64,000 nucleotides of DNA from Paracoccus sp041927875 (GTDB taxonomy: Bacteria > Pseudomonadota > Alphaproteobacteria > Rhodobacterales > Rhodobacteraceae), in the NCBI RefSeq assembly GCF_041927875.1, contig NZ_JBHFHN010000001.1. One strand, given 5' to 3'. A program made the translations under genes and the position numbers. Position 1 is the first letter of the stretch. Each line of letters opens with the position of its first letter. Of the stretch, positions 33,107 to 42,166 are shown in pieces. Below the pieces are notes generated by a model. The model was not told where the DNA came from, searched no databases, and worked only from the letters and a program-made list of their open reading frames with translations.

Positions 33107-34477
33107 ATGGCGCAGGCTTGGACGAAATCGGATTGGCGGGCGAAGCCGCGGGTGCAGATGCCCGATTATCTGGATGCTGACGCCCTGGCGCAGGTCGAGG
33201 GGCAACTGGGCAAATACCCGCCGCTGGTCTTCGCCGGTGAGGTGCGCCGCCTGAAGCGGTCGCTGGCCGAGGTCGCGGCGGGCCGCGCCTTCCTGTTGCA
33301 GGGCGGCGACTGCGCCGAATCCTTCGCCGAGTTTTCCGCCGACAACATCCGCGACACGTTCAAGGTGCTGTTGCAGATGGCGGTCGTGCTGACCTGGGGC
33401 GCCAAACTGCCGGTGGTCAAGGTCGGGCGCATGGCCGGGCAATTTGCCAAGCCGCGCAGCGCCCCGATGGAGGCGATGGGCGGGGTCGAGCTGCCCAGCT
33501 ATCGCGGCGACATCATCAACGGCTTCGACTTCACCCCCGAAGCGCGCATCCCCGATCCGGGCCGGATGCTGCAAGCCTATACCCAGGCCGCCGCCAGCCT
33601 GAACCTGCTGCGCGCCTTCTCGACCGGCGGTTATGCCGACATGCATCGCGTGCAGACGTGGATCGCCGGGTTTGCCGAAGGCGCCGAGGCCACCCGCTAC
33701 CGCGAGATCGCCACCCGCATCGCCGACACGATGGAGTTCATGCGGGCGACCGGCGTGACCTCGGACAATGTGCCGGAACTGGGCAGCGTCGATTTCTACA
33801 CCAGCCACGAGGCCCTGCTGCTGGAATATGAAGAGGCTCTGGCCCGCATCGACAGCACCACCGGCCTGCCGGTCGCGGGGTCGGGTCACATGATCTGGAT
33901 CGGTGACCGCACCCGCCAGGTCGATGGCGCGCATGTCGAGTTCTGCCGGGGCGTGCAGAACCCGATTGGGCTGAAATGCGGTCCCTCGATCAGCGAAAGC
34001 GATCTTAAGGCGCTGATCGCCAAGCTGAATCCGGCGAATGAACCGGGTCGGCTGACGCTGATCGCGCGGTTCGGGGCGGGCAGCGTCGGCGACCACCTGC
34101 CGCGCCTGATCCGCGCCGTGCAAGAGGAAGGCGCGAATGTCGTCTGGACCTGCGACCCGATGCACGGCAACACGATCAAATCGGCCTCGGGCTTCAAGAC
34201 CCGGCCCTTTGAATCGGTGCTGCGCGAAGTGCGCGAGTTCTTCGCGGTTCACAAGGCCGAGGGCACGATCCCCGGCGGCGTGCATTTCGAGATGACCGGC
34301 CAGGATGTCACCGAATGCACCGGCGGCGTGTCGGCGGTGACGGATGAGGATCTGTCCTCGCGCTATCATACCGCCTGCGACCCGCGTCTGAACGCCAGTC
34401 AGTCGCTGGAACTGGCCTTCCTGGTGGCCGAGGAATTGCAGGACCGGCGCCGGTCGGAATTGGCTGCGGCGCTGTAA
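33107..34477 (+). CDS. aroG: 3-deoxy-7-phosphoheptulonate synthase, class II
   Basis: First enzyme of the shikimate pathway, condensing phosphoenolpyruvate and erythrose 4-phosphate. The 456-residue protein is the plant-like class II (AroA-II) type. Diagnostic segments are LLQGGDCAESFAEFSADNIR (about residues 63-82), RMAGQFAKPRS, GSHMIWIGDRTRQ-like GSGHMIWIGDRTRQVDGAH and VVWTCDPMHGNTIKSASGFK; these include the metal-binding Cys, His, Glu and Asp. The ATG at 33107 has TGGGGG five bases upstream; a GTG four codons earlier is less suitable. A bidirectional terminator separates it from the convergent PAS gene. Confidence 0.96.
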   Translation: MAQAWTKSDWRAKPRVQMPDYLDADALAQVEGQLGKYPPLVFAGEVRRLKRSLAEVAAGRAFLLQGGDCAESFAEFSADNIRDTFKVLLQMAVVLTWGAKLPVVKVGRMAGQFAKPRSAPMEAMGGVELPSYRGDIINGFDFTPEARIPDPGRMLQAYTQAAASLNLLRAFSTGGYADMHRVQTWIAGFAEGAEATRYREIATRIADTMEFMRATGVTSDNVPELGSVDFYTSHEALLLEYEEALARIDSTTGLPVAGSGHMIWIGDRTRQVDGAHVEFCRGVQNPIGLKCGPSISESDLKALIAKLNPANEPGRLTLIARFGAGSVGDHLPRLIRAVQEEGANVVWTCDPMHGNTIKSASGFKTRPFESVLREVREFFAVHKAEGTIPGGVHFEMTGQDVTECTGGVSAVTDEDLSSRYHTACDPRLNASQSLELAFLVAEELQDRRRSELAAAL

Positions 34478-34498
34478 GCTGCTGGTATGAAAAGAAAA

Positions 34499-34524
34499 AC
34501 GGGCCGTCCGAGGGGGCGGCCCGT
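34499..34524. terminator. Bidirectional terminator between aroG and the PAS gene
   Basis: ACGGGCCG (34499-34506) pairs with CGGCCCGT (34517-34524). On the minus strand the stem is followed by TTTTTCTTTTC, an excellent T-tract serving the PAS gene; on the plus strand AACTTTT follows, weaker but adequate for aroG. Confidence 0.85.
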
Positions 34525-34536
34525 AACTTTTGGCAC

Positions 34537-35286
34537 TCAGGTGACAATATGGAACCGGGCGCGGCGTCCCTCGGGTGTGTCGGGGCCGGGGCCGCGCGGA
34601 GCTGGCCGGAGAGCGGGCGGGGGCGCTTCGGCCTGCGGCGGGGCTTGGGGTGGGGCAGCTTTCGGCAGATCGGGGCGCGGCCCGGTCGGCGCACCGGGGA
34701 TCACCGCAAAGGCTTGGGCCGTGGCGATGCCAAAGCGGCGCGGCGCGCGGCCCGGCGGGCCTTCGGCGATCAGGCAGCCAAGCGCGCGCGTCACATCGCC
34801 CAGATCGGACCGCAGCGGCATCAGCAGCATCCGCGCGGGCAACGCGGGGCGGCCGAAACCCTGTTCGGCCTCAAGCCGCAGTTCGACAATCTCGGGGCCG
34901 GAAAAGACTTGTTCCAGAAGGGCTTGCAGCCTGGACCTCGCATCCGGTGTGAAGAAAGATGCCAGCGGCATCCCGCGCACCTCCATCCCCATCAGGTCGT
35001 TCAGATGCATCCCGGCGATGCGGAACCGTGCATGGCCCGCCGCCACCCGTTCGAGGATGAAGGCATATTCCAGCGTGCGTTCGATCGCGCGGGGGTCGAT
35101 CTGGGCGCGTTCGGGCACGGCGCGGCCGCGCAGCAGGCCCTGCCAATAGCTGCGCAATTCGGTGATGGTGCGATGCGCGATGCGTCGGTCGAAATCGGCC
35201 AGCGGCAGGATGCGGGGATCCCCCGGCGGCGGTTGCCCCACCGTGCCGCCGTTCTGTTCCCCGCCGCCGTGAAAATCCTGACCCAT
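34537..35286 (-). CDS. PAS_5-domain protein
   Basis: A 249-residue cytoplasmic protein with the PAS_5 fold typical of alphaproteobacteria (about residues 30-180): TITELRSYWQGLLRGRAVPE, IDPRAIERTLEYAFILERV and FRIAGMHLNDLMGMEVRGMP. Such proteins are mostly sensor-like, some control motility or envelope functions, but the specific role here is unknown. The last 60 residues are Pro/Ala-rich and disordered. No kinase or output domain is attached. It diverges from gmk across 187 nt and converges with aroG at a shared terminator. Confidence 0.82.
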   Translation of the reverse strand: MGQDFHGGGEQNGGTVGQPPPGDPRILPLADFDRRIAHRTITELRSYWQGLLRGRAVPERAQIDPRAIERTLEYAFILERVAAGHARFRIAGMHLNDLMGMEVRGMPLASFFTPDARSRLQALLEQVFSGPEIVELRLEAEQGFGRPALPARMLLMPLRSDLGDVTRALGCLIAEGPPGRAPRRFGIATAQAFAVIPGAPTGPRPDLPKAAPPQAPPQAEAPPPALRPAPRGPGPDTPEGRRARFHIVT

Positions 35287-35473
35287 GACCCTGTTCCTTC
35301 ACCGACCCGTCCGCCATCAGCCTTGGGCCTGCGCCGATCATAGCCGATCCGGGCCGGGATTTCAGGACTTTCTTGCCAAATAGTTAACGCCGTCCCGTTG
35401 CCCCCGCAGCCCCATGCACCTTGACCTTGGCCCATCGCTGCGGGATGGAAGGGCAGGCTGACGGAGGCTGCGC

Positions 35474-36139
35474 ATGACCCAAGACCCGACCCGCGCCACA
35501 CCCATTGCCCTGGAACGGCGGGGGCTTTTGCTGATCCTCTCCTCGCCCTCGGGCGCGGGGAAATCCACCCTGTCGCGGCGGCTGATGGACTGGGATCCCA
35601 GCATGTGCTTTTCGGTCAGCGCCACCACCCGCCCGCCGCGCGCGGGCGAGGTCGACGGGCAGCATTACCATTTCCTGACCCTCGACCGGTTTCGGACGCT
35701 GGTCGATAGCGGCGGGATGCTGGAACATGCGCAGGTCTTTGGCAATTTCTACGGCAGCCCGCGCGCCCCGGTCGATGCGGCGATGGCGCGGGGCTGCGAC
35801 ACGCTGTTCGACGTCGACTGGCAGGGCGGCCAGCAGATCCGCAACTCGGCGCTTGGGCGCGATGTGGTGTCGGTCTTCATCCTGCCGCCCTCGATTGCCG
35901 AACTGGAACGCCGCCTGCGGGCGCGCGGGCAGGATAGCGACGCGGTGATCCGGGCGCGGATGGACAAGTCGATGGCCGAGATCAGCCACTGGGCCGAATA
36001 TGATTACGTGCTGGTCAATGACGATATCGACGCCTGTTTCGACGACCTGACCGCCATCATCCGGGCCGAGCGGCTGAAGCGCGACCGCCGCACCGGTCTG
36101 ACCCCGTTCCTGCGCGCATTGGACAAGGAAGCGTCATGA
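35474..36139 (+). CDS. gmk: Guanylate kinase
   Basis: Phosphorylates GMP to GDP with ATP, an essential nucleotide step. The P-loop LSSPSGAGKST lies at residues 22-32, the GMP-binding region shows SVSATTRPPRAGEVDGQHYH and the FLxxxxF segment, and the lid has RLRARGQDSDAVIRARM. The 221-residue length includes a short N-terminal extension of about 16 residues before the core. The ATG is at 35474 with GGAGG upstream. Its stop overlaps the carbonic anhydrase-like start (ATGA), forming an operon gmk, gamma-CA and phoR. Confidence 0.96.
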   Translation: MTQDPTRATPIALERRGLLLILSSPSGAGKSTLSRRLMDWDPSMCFSVSATTRPPRAGEVDGQHYHFLTLDRFRTLVDSGGMLEHAQVFGNFYGSPRAPVDAAMARGCDTLFDVDWQGGQQIRNSALGRDVVSVFILPPSIAELERRLRARGQDSDAVIRARMDKSMAEISHWAEYDYVLVNDDIDACFDDLTAIIRAERLKRDRRTGLTPFLRALDKEAS

Positions 36140-36657
36140 TCTTTGAACTGGATGGCCACCGCCCGCAGATCGCGGAGGACGCCTTTGTCGCCCATGACGC
36201 CAATCTGATCGGCAAGATCGTCGTGGGGCCGCGCGCAAGCATCTGGTTCGGCTGCACGCTGCGCGGCGACAATGAGGTGATCGAGGTCGGGGACGGGTCG
36301 AACCTTCAGGAAAACGTGGTCTGCCATACCGACATGGGCTTTCCGCTGGTGATCGGCGCGAATTGCACCATCGGCCACAAGGCGATGCTGCACGGCTGCA
36401 CCATCGGTGACGGCGCGCTGATCGGCATGGGCGCGACCATCCTGAACGGCGCGATGATCGGCGAAGGCTGCCTGATCGGCGCGGGCGCCCTGGTGACCGA
36501 GGGCAAGGTGATCCCGCCCGGATCGCTGGTCATGGGCGCGCCGGGCAAGGTGGTGCGCGATCTGGACGAGGCCGCGCGCCAGCGGCTGATCGCCAGTGCG
36601 CTGCATTATCAGCACAACGCCGCGCGCTTCCGCGCCGGGCTGAAGCGGATCGACTGA
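36136..36657 (+). CDS. Gamma-class carbonic anhydrase-like protein
   Basis: A 173-residue left-handed parallel beta-helix protein made of hexapeptide repeats, expected to form trimers with metal sites between subunits. Candidate metal-binding histidines lie in NVVCHTD, TIGHKAMLHGC, matching the three-histidine arrangement of the gamma-carbonic anhydrase/CaiE/YrdA group. Real carbonic anhydrase activity is proven for few members, so the enzyme name is tentative. The start overlaps gmk (ATGA) and phoR starts one base after its stop. Confidence 0.9.
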   Translation: MIFELDGHRPQIAEDAFVAHDANLIGKIVVGPRASIWFGCTLRGDNEVIEVGDGSNLQENVVCHTDMGFPLVIGANCTIGHKAMLHGCTIGDGALIGMGATILNGAMIGEGCLIGAGALVTEGKVIPPGSLVMGAPGKVVRDLDEAARQRLIASALHYQHNAARFRAGLKRID

Positions 36658-36658
36658 G

Positions 36659-37720
36659 ATGGACGGATTGCTGACCGCCAGCCTGCTGGAGGCCCTGCCG
36701 GTGCCGGTCATCCTGACCGATGCCGAGGCGCGGATCATGGCCGCCAATGCCGCGATGCGCGCCTTTCTGGGCGATGATCTGGTGGGGCGGCCCTTCGTCA
36801 CCGTGCTGCGCCAGCCCGGCATCAATGCCGCGCTGGAGGCGGTGCTGGCGGGCCAGGGACCGCGCGGTCTGCGCACCACCATCGCCGGCCCCACGCGCGA
36901 GATGGTGGCCGATGTCAGCGCCTCGCGCGTCGAGGGGACGGCCGGGCAGGGCGCGCTGATCGTCTTGCAAGACACGACCGCGCTGGAACATGCCGAGGCG
37001 ATGCGGCGCGATTTCGTGGCCAATGTCAGCCATGAATTGCGCACGCCCCTGACCGCGCTGATGGGTTTCATCGAGACCCTGCGCGGGCCTGCGCGCGATG
37101 ATGCCGCCGCGCGCGACCGGTTCCTGACGATCATGGAGCGCGAGGCCGGGCGGATGAACCGGCTGGTGGCGGATCTCTTGTCGCTCAGCCGGGTCGAATC
37201 CGAGGAACGCCGCCGCCCCGCCGCGCGGCTGGATCTGGCGGCGCTGATCCGGGGCTGCGCGTTGACGCTGCGCCCGCAGGCCGAGGCGGCAGGCGTCAGC
37301 TTCGCCAGCGAGGGTCTGGGCGATCCCGTCCCAGTGCCGGGCGATGCTGACCAGTTGACGCAGCTGTTCACCAACCTGATCGAGAACGCGCTGAAATACG
37401 GCGCATCGGGCGGCGAGATCCGCCTGCGCCTGACCCGCATCCCGCGTGAGCCGGTGCTGCGCGGCCCCGCCATCCAGGTCGAGGTCATCGACAAGGGCGA
37501 GGGGATCGACCCGATCCACCTGCCGCGCCTGACCGAACGCTTTTACCGCGTCGACACCCACCGGTCGCGCGAAAAGGGCGGCACAGGGCTGGGGCTGGCC
37601 ATCGTCAAGCACATCATCAACCGCCATCGCGGGCGGCTGAAGATCACCAGCCGCAAGGGACATGGCAGCACCTTCACCGTGCTCTTGCCCGAGACGGCGA
37701 GCCTGCCCGGCGACGGGTGA
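36659..37720 (+). CDS. phoR: Phosphate-regulon-type sensor histidine kinase (PhoR-like), soluble
   Basis: A 353-residue histidine kinase: an N-terminal PAS domain (about 10-100), a HisKA dimerisation domain with DFVANVSHELRTPLTALMGF and phospho-accepting His125, and a HATPase domain with LFTNLIENALKYG, DKGEGIDP and KGGTGLGLAIVKHI. It has no transmembrane segment, unlike E. coli PhoR, so it must sense through the PAS domain or an associated Pst/PhoU complex. PhoR is the closest description from the sequence, but no phoB or pst gene is in the window, so the input signal is uncertain. Confidence 0.85.
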   Translation: MDGLLTASLLEALPVPVILTDAEARIMAANAAMRAFLGDDLVGRPFVTVLRQPGINAALEAVLAGQGPRGLRTTIAGPTREMVADVSASRVEGTAGQGALIVLQDTTALEHAEAMRRDFVANVSHELRTPLTALMGFIETLRGPARDDAAARDRFLTIMEREAGRMNRLVADLLSLSRVESEERRRPAARLDLAALIRGCALTLRPQAEAAGVSFASEGLGDPVPVPGDADQLTQLFTNLIENALKYGASGGEIRLRLTRIPREPVLRGPAIQVEVIDKGEGIDPIHLPRLTERFYRVDTHRSREKGGTGLGLAIVKHIINRHRGRLKITSRKGHGSTFTVLLPETASLPGDG

Positions 37721-37758
37721 TCCACCCAAGGAATATCTTGACGACACCGGCCCATGCG

Positions 37759-37786
37759 TTGAAAAGCGCGATGTTGGCGGTAACAT
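37759..37786 (+). promoter_or_regulatory. Probable sigma-70 promoter of the glgP-glgB-glgC operon
   Basis: TTGAAA (37759-37764) and TAACAT (37781-37786) are separated by 16 nt, 40 nt upstream of the glgP start. Both hexamers are reasonable matches, and the region between phoR and glgP has no other gene. Confidence 0.5.
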
Positions 37787-37825
37787 TCGCTGAAATTGCC
37801 CGTTTTTGCCCGAGGATCGTTTCCC

Positions 37826-40222
37826 GTGACCCAATCCGCAGCCCCCGTTTCTGCCCCCGTCTCTGCCGCAGAATTGACCCAGGCGATCCGCCATCACCTG
37901 ACCTTCACCATGGGCAAGGATGAGGCCCATGCCAGCCTTTACGACTGGCGGATGGCCTTGTCCTTCGCGCTGCGCGACCGGATCGTGGCGCCCTGGTTCG
38001 CGGCCACGCGCAAGGCCTATGACAACGGGTTGAAGCGGGTCTATTACCTGTCGATGGAGTTCCTGATCGGCCGCCTGATTGAGGATGCCGCGATGAACCT
38101 GGGGCTTTACGATATCGCGCGCGATGCGCTGACCGGGTTGGGTCAGGATTTCGACGCGGTGGTCAAGGATGAACCCGATGCGGCGCTTGGCAATGGCGGG
38201 CTGGGGCGGCTGGCGGCCTGCTATCTGGAAAGCATGGCGACGCTGGGTTGCCCCAGCTATGGCTATGGCATCCGCTATGAACATGGCCTGTTCGCGCAGG
38301 ATTTCGACCATGGCCGCCAGATCGAGCGCCCCGAACACTGGCTGAGCCAACGCCACCCGTGGGAGTTCGAGCGCCCCGAAGTCACCTACCGCGTGGCCTT
38401 TGGCGGGCATGTGTCGAACAACTATTGGCACCCCGCCCAATCGGTTCTGGCCGAGGCCAGCGACACCCCGGTGATCGGCTGGCAGGGCCGCTGGGCCAAT
38501 ACGCTGCGGCTGTGGTCGGCCAAGGCCGAACATGGCTTTGACCTGGCGCGGTTCAACGCCGGGGATTACGCGGCGGCGGCGGCGCCCGAGGCCTTCGCGC
38601 GCACGCTGTCGCGGGTGCTTTACCCTGATGATACGACCTGGGCGGGCAAGGAATTGCGACTGAAGCAGGAATATTTCCTGACCTCGGCCGCCGTTCAGGA
38701 CATCCTGCGCCGCTATCTGGATCACCATACCGACCTGACGCGGCTGCCCGATCACGTCGCCATCCAGATGAACGATACCCATCCCGCCATCGCCGGGGCG
38801 GAGCTGGTGCGGATCCTGCATGATATCCACGCCGTCGATTTCGCCCCCGCGCTGGAGATCGCGACCCGTTGTCTGGGCTTTACCAACCACACCCTGCTGC
38901 CCGAGGCGCTGGAATGCTGGCCCGAGGATCTGATGCGTCAGGTGCTGCCGCGTCATCTGGACATCATCGCCCGCATTGATGAGGCGCACCGTGCCGCCCA
39001 TCCGAACCGCCCCGGCCATGTCGGCGCGCTGCGTGACGGGCAAGTTCATATGGGCGATCTGGCCTTCATGACCGCGCACAAGGTGAATGGCGTCTCGGCT
39101 TTGCATACCGATCTGGTGAAGTCGCAACTGTTTCCCGATCTGGGCGCGCTGCATCCGGGCCGCATCGTCAATGTGACCAATGGCGTGACCCCGCGCCGCT
39201 GGCTGCGGCTGGCCAACCCCGGTCTGTCGGCGCTGATCACCGAGGCGATCGGCGCGGGATGGGAGGCCGATCTGGATCGGCTGGCTGAACTGAAGCCCCT
39301 GGCCGATGACGCCGGTTTCCGCGCCGATTTCCGCCGCGCCAAGGCCGCGCGGAAAGAGGCCGTGGCCCCCTGGTTGTCGGTGGTGGCGGGGGCCGGGGTC
39401 AACCCGGCGGCGATGTTTGACGTGCAGGTCAAGCGGATCCACGAATACAAGCGTCAGTTGATGAACATCCTGCAAGCGGTCGCGGATTGGGACCGGATCA
39501 AGGCGGGGCAGGGCCGGGGCGTCCCGCGCCTGCGGGTGTTCGGCGGCAAGGCCGCGCCCGGCTATGCGATGGCCAAGGACATCATCCGCCTGATCAATGA
39601 CGTGGCGCGCACGGTGAATGCCGATGCCGCGACCCGCGATCAGCTACTGATCGCCTATCCGGCCAATTACAACGTCACCATGGCCGAAAAGCTGATCCCG
39701 GCGGCGGACCTGTCCGAGCAGATCTCGACCGCGGGGAAAGAGGCATCCGGCACCGGCAACATGAAATTCGCGCTGAACGGCGCGCTGACCATCGGCACGC
39801 TGGACGGCGCCAATGTCGAGATCCGCGATCATGTGGGGGCCGAGAACTTCATCCTGTTCGGCATGACCGCCGATCAGGTGCAGGAACGCCGCCAGATCGG
39901 GGGCCACGCCGCACAGGCGATTGCCGCCAGCCCGGTGCTGCAACGGGTGATCGCGCTGATCGAGGCGGGCACCTTCAACCCCGACGATCCGGCGCGCTAT
40001 CACGGGCTGATGGGCAATCTGCGCCACCACGACTATTTCATGGTGGCATCGGATTTCGATGCCTATGACGCGGCCCAGGCCGAGGCCGACCGCCGCTTTG
40101 CCCAGCCCGAGGAATGGGCGCGCCAGGCCATCCTGAATGTCGCAGGCATGGGCTTTTTCTCGTCTGACCGGGCGGTTCGTGCTTACATGAAAGACATCTG
40201 GGGGGCCGAGTCGGCGCTTTAG
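37826..40222 (+). CDS. glgP: Glycogen phosphorylase
   Basis: Releases glucose 1-phosphate from glycogen chain ends by phosphorolysis with pyridoxal phosphate. The 798-residue protein carries EASGTGNMKFALNGALTIGT, where Lys647 should bind PLP, plus DEPDAALGNGGLGRLAACYL and QMNDTHPAIAGAELVRIL of the family. A GTG at 37826, preceded by GAGGA, is the best start; a TTG 30 nt upstream lacks a ribosome-binding site. First gene of glgP-glgB-glgC, with glgB 21 nt downstream. It degrades the polymer made by the other gene products of this region. Confidence 0.96.
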   Translation: MTQSAAPVSAPVSAAELTQAIRHHLTFTMGKDEAHASLYDWRMALSFALRDRIVAPWFAATRKAYDNGLKRVYYLSMEFLIGRLIEDAAMNLGLYDIARDALTGLGQDFDAVVKDEPDAALGNGGLGRLAACYLESMATLGCPSYGYGIRYEHGLFAQDFDHGRQIERPEHWLSQRHPWEFERPEVTYRVAFGGHVSNNYWHPAQSVLAEASDTPVIGWQGRWANTLRLWSAKAEHGFDLARFNAGDYAAAAAPEAFARTLSRVLYPDDTTWAGKELRLKQEYFLTSAAVQDILRRYLDHHTDLTRLPDHVAIQMNDTHPAIAGAELVRILHDIHAVDFAPALEIATRCLGFTNHTLLPEALECWPEDLMRQVLPRHLDIIARIDEAHRAAHPNRPGHVGALRDGQVHMGDLAFMTAHKVNGVSALHTDLVKSQLFPDLGALHPGRIVNVTNGVTPRRWLRLANPGLSALITEAIGAGWEADLDRLAELKPLADDAGFRADFRRAKAARKEAVAPWLSVVAGAGVNPAAMFDVQVKRIHEYKRQLMNILQAVADWDRIKAGQGRGVPRLRVFGGKAAPGYAMAKDIIRLINDVARTVNADAATRDQLLIAYPANYNVTMAEKLIPAADLSEQISTAGKEASGTGNMKFALNGALTIGTLDGANVEIRDHVGAENFILFGMTADQVQERRQIGGHAAQAIAASPVLQRVIALIEAGTFNPDDPARYHGLMGNLRHHDYFMVASDFDAYDAAQAEADRRFAQPEEWARQAILNVAGMGFFSSDRAVRAYMKDIWGAESAL

Positions 40223-40243
40223 GGTCACGGGCAGGGGGGCGAT

Positions 40244-42148
40244 ATGGCCAGATCGGTGCGCGGCAAGGGGACGGGGGCGGAAAAGGCCGGGGCGAAGGCT
40301 GTGGCACCCAAGGCCCCGCCCGCATCCGCTGCCACCGGCCCCGCCCGCAACCGCTATTGGCACCGGCGCGGCGCCTTGCCCTGGCCCGAGGGCTGCGACT
40401 TTGCCGTCTGGGCACCCAATGCCCGCGATGTCTGCGTGATCGGCGATTTCAACGGCTGGCAATGGCACGCCAACCCGCTGTCGCGCGGCGATGACGGCGT
40501 GTGGCGGGGGTGGGTGCATGGCGCCCGGCCCGGCCAGCGATACAAATACGGCATCATCGGATCGGACGGGCAGGCCCGCGAAAAGGCCGATCCGGTCGCG
40601 CTGCAAATGGAGGTGCCGCCCGGCACCGCATCCATCATCCGCGACCTGCCGCCGCCGCCCGCGCCGAACCCCGACCGCGCCCGGCGTCTGGACCGCGCCG
40701 CGCCGATTTCCGCCTATGAGGTGCATCTGCCCAGCTGGGATCGCCATGCCGACGGGTCCAGCCTGAACTGGGACGAACTGGCCGCGCGGCTGATCCCCTA
40801 TGCCGCGGGGCTGAACTTCACGCATCTGGAATTGCTGCCGATCAGCGAATATCCCTTTGGCGGGTCATGGGGTTATCAGCCGGTGGGCATGTTCGCGCCG
40901 ACCGGCCGGCTGGGCGATCCCGACGGGCTGCGCCGCTTTGTCGCTGCCGCCCATGCGGCGGGTCTGGGCGTCATCCTGGACTGGGTGCCCGGACATTTCC
41001 CCACCGATGCGCATGGTCTGGCGCATTTCGACGGCCCCGCGCTTTACGAATATGCCGACCCGCGCCTTGGCTATCATCAGGATTGGAACACCCATATCTA
41101 TGACTTTGGCCGGTGGGAGGTCGCGGATTTCCTGACCGAAAGCGCCGTCTATTGGGTGGAGAACTACAATATCGATGCGCTGCGGGTCGATGCGGTGGCA
41201 TCCATGCTCTATCGCGATTATTCGCGCGACGGCGACAATTGGCTGCCCAATGTCAATGGCGGGAACGAGAATTACGAGGCCGCCGACCTGCTGCGCCGCG
41301 TCGCCCGCGCGCTGCCCCATGGCGCGGTGACGATTGCCGAGGAATCGACCGCCTATGCCGGTGTGACCCTGCCGCCCGATGCGGGGGGGCTGGGCTTCAC
41401 CTATAAATGGGCGATGGGCTGGATGAATGACGGGCTGCGCTATCTGGCGGAAGACCCGATCAACCGGTTCTGGCACCATAACCTGCTGACGTTCTTCAGC
41501 CTGTATCGCAATGCCGAGAACTTCCTGCTGCCGATCAGCCATGATGAGGTCGTGCATGGCAAGGGCACGCTGCTGACCCGCATCCCCGAGGTGGCGGGGC
41601 CGGACAGTCGCTTTCCGACGCTGCGGACCTTTCTCGCGCTGATGTGGGCCACGCCCGGCAAGAAGCTGTTGTTCATGGGGCAAGAGTTCGCCAGTTTCCG
41701 CGAATGGAACCATGACGACCGGCTGGATTGGTGGCTGCTGGATCACCGGCTGCATCAGGGCGCGCAGGCGCTGATCGGCGATCTGAACGCGATCTACCGC
41801 GACATTCCCGCCCTGCATCGCGGCGATTGCCGCCCCGATGGCATGTATTGGATCGCGGCGGATGAGGCGGCGACATCGACCTATGCCTTTGCGCGCTATG
41901 CCGAGGGGGAAGCGCCGGTCGTGGTGCTGATCAATTTCGGCACCAGCCCGCTGGAGGGCTACCGCCTTGGCCTGCCGCAGGGCGGCGACTGGCGGGTGAT
42001 CCTGAACACCGATCACGAGATCTATGGCGGTCAGGGCAGGGGGGCCAGTGGCACGATCCCCGCCGAACACCGCCCCGCCCATAACCAGCCCGCCAGCCTG
42101 ATGCTGGATCTGGCGTCCGAAAGTGCGATTTTCCTGACCCCTGTGTGA
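40244..42148 (+). CDS. glgB: 1,4-alpha-glucan branching enzyme
   Basis: Creates alpha-1,6 branches in glycogen. The 634-residue GH13 protein has a short Lys/Ala/Pro-rich N-terminus (residues 1-35), a CBM48 domain (WPEGCDFAVWAPNARDVCVI and FNGWQ), the catalytic barrel and a C-terminal beta domain. Catalytic residues are Asp316 in DALRVDAVASM, Glu366 in TIAEES and the transition-state aspartate in ISHDEVVHGKGTLL. It is shorter than E. coli GlgB (728) because the extra N-terminal module is missing. Between glgP and glgC with small gaps. Confidence 0.96.
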   Translation: MARSVRGKGTGAEKAGAKAVAPKAPPASAATGPARNRYWHRRGALPWPEGCDFAVWAPNARDVCVIGDFNGWQWHANPLSRGDDGVWRGWVHGARPGQRYKYGIIGSDGQAREKADPVALQMEVPPGTASIIRDLPPPPAPNPDRARRLDRAAPISAYEVHLPSWDRHADGSSLNWDELAARLIPYAAGLNFTHLELLPISEYPFGGSWGYQPVGMFAPTGRLGDPDGLRRFVAAAHAAGLGVILDWVPGHFPTDAHGLAHFDGPALYEYADPRLGYHQDWNTHIYDFGRWEVADFLTESAVYWVENYNIDALRVDAVASMLYRDYSRDGDNWLPNVNGGNENYEAADLLRRVARALPHGAVTIAEESTAYAGVTLPPDAGGLGFTYKWAMGWMNDGLRYLAEDPINRFWHHNLLTFFSLYRNAENFLLPISHDEVVHGKGTLLTRIPEVAGPDSRFPTLRTFLALMWATPGKKLLFMGQEFASFREWNHDDRLDWWLLDHRLHQGAQALIGDLNAIYRDIPALHRGDCRPDGMYWIAADEAATSTYAFARYAEGEAPVVVLINFGTSPLEGYRLGLPQGGDWRVILNTDHEIYGGQGRGASGTIPAEHRPAHNQPASLMLDLASESAIFLTPV

Positions 42149-42166
42149 TACCGGAAGGACATGGCC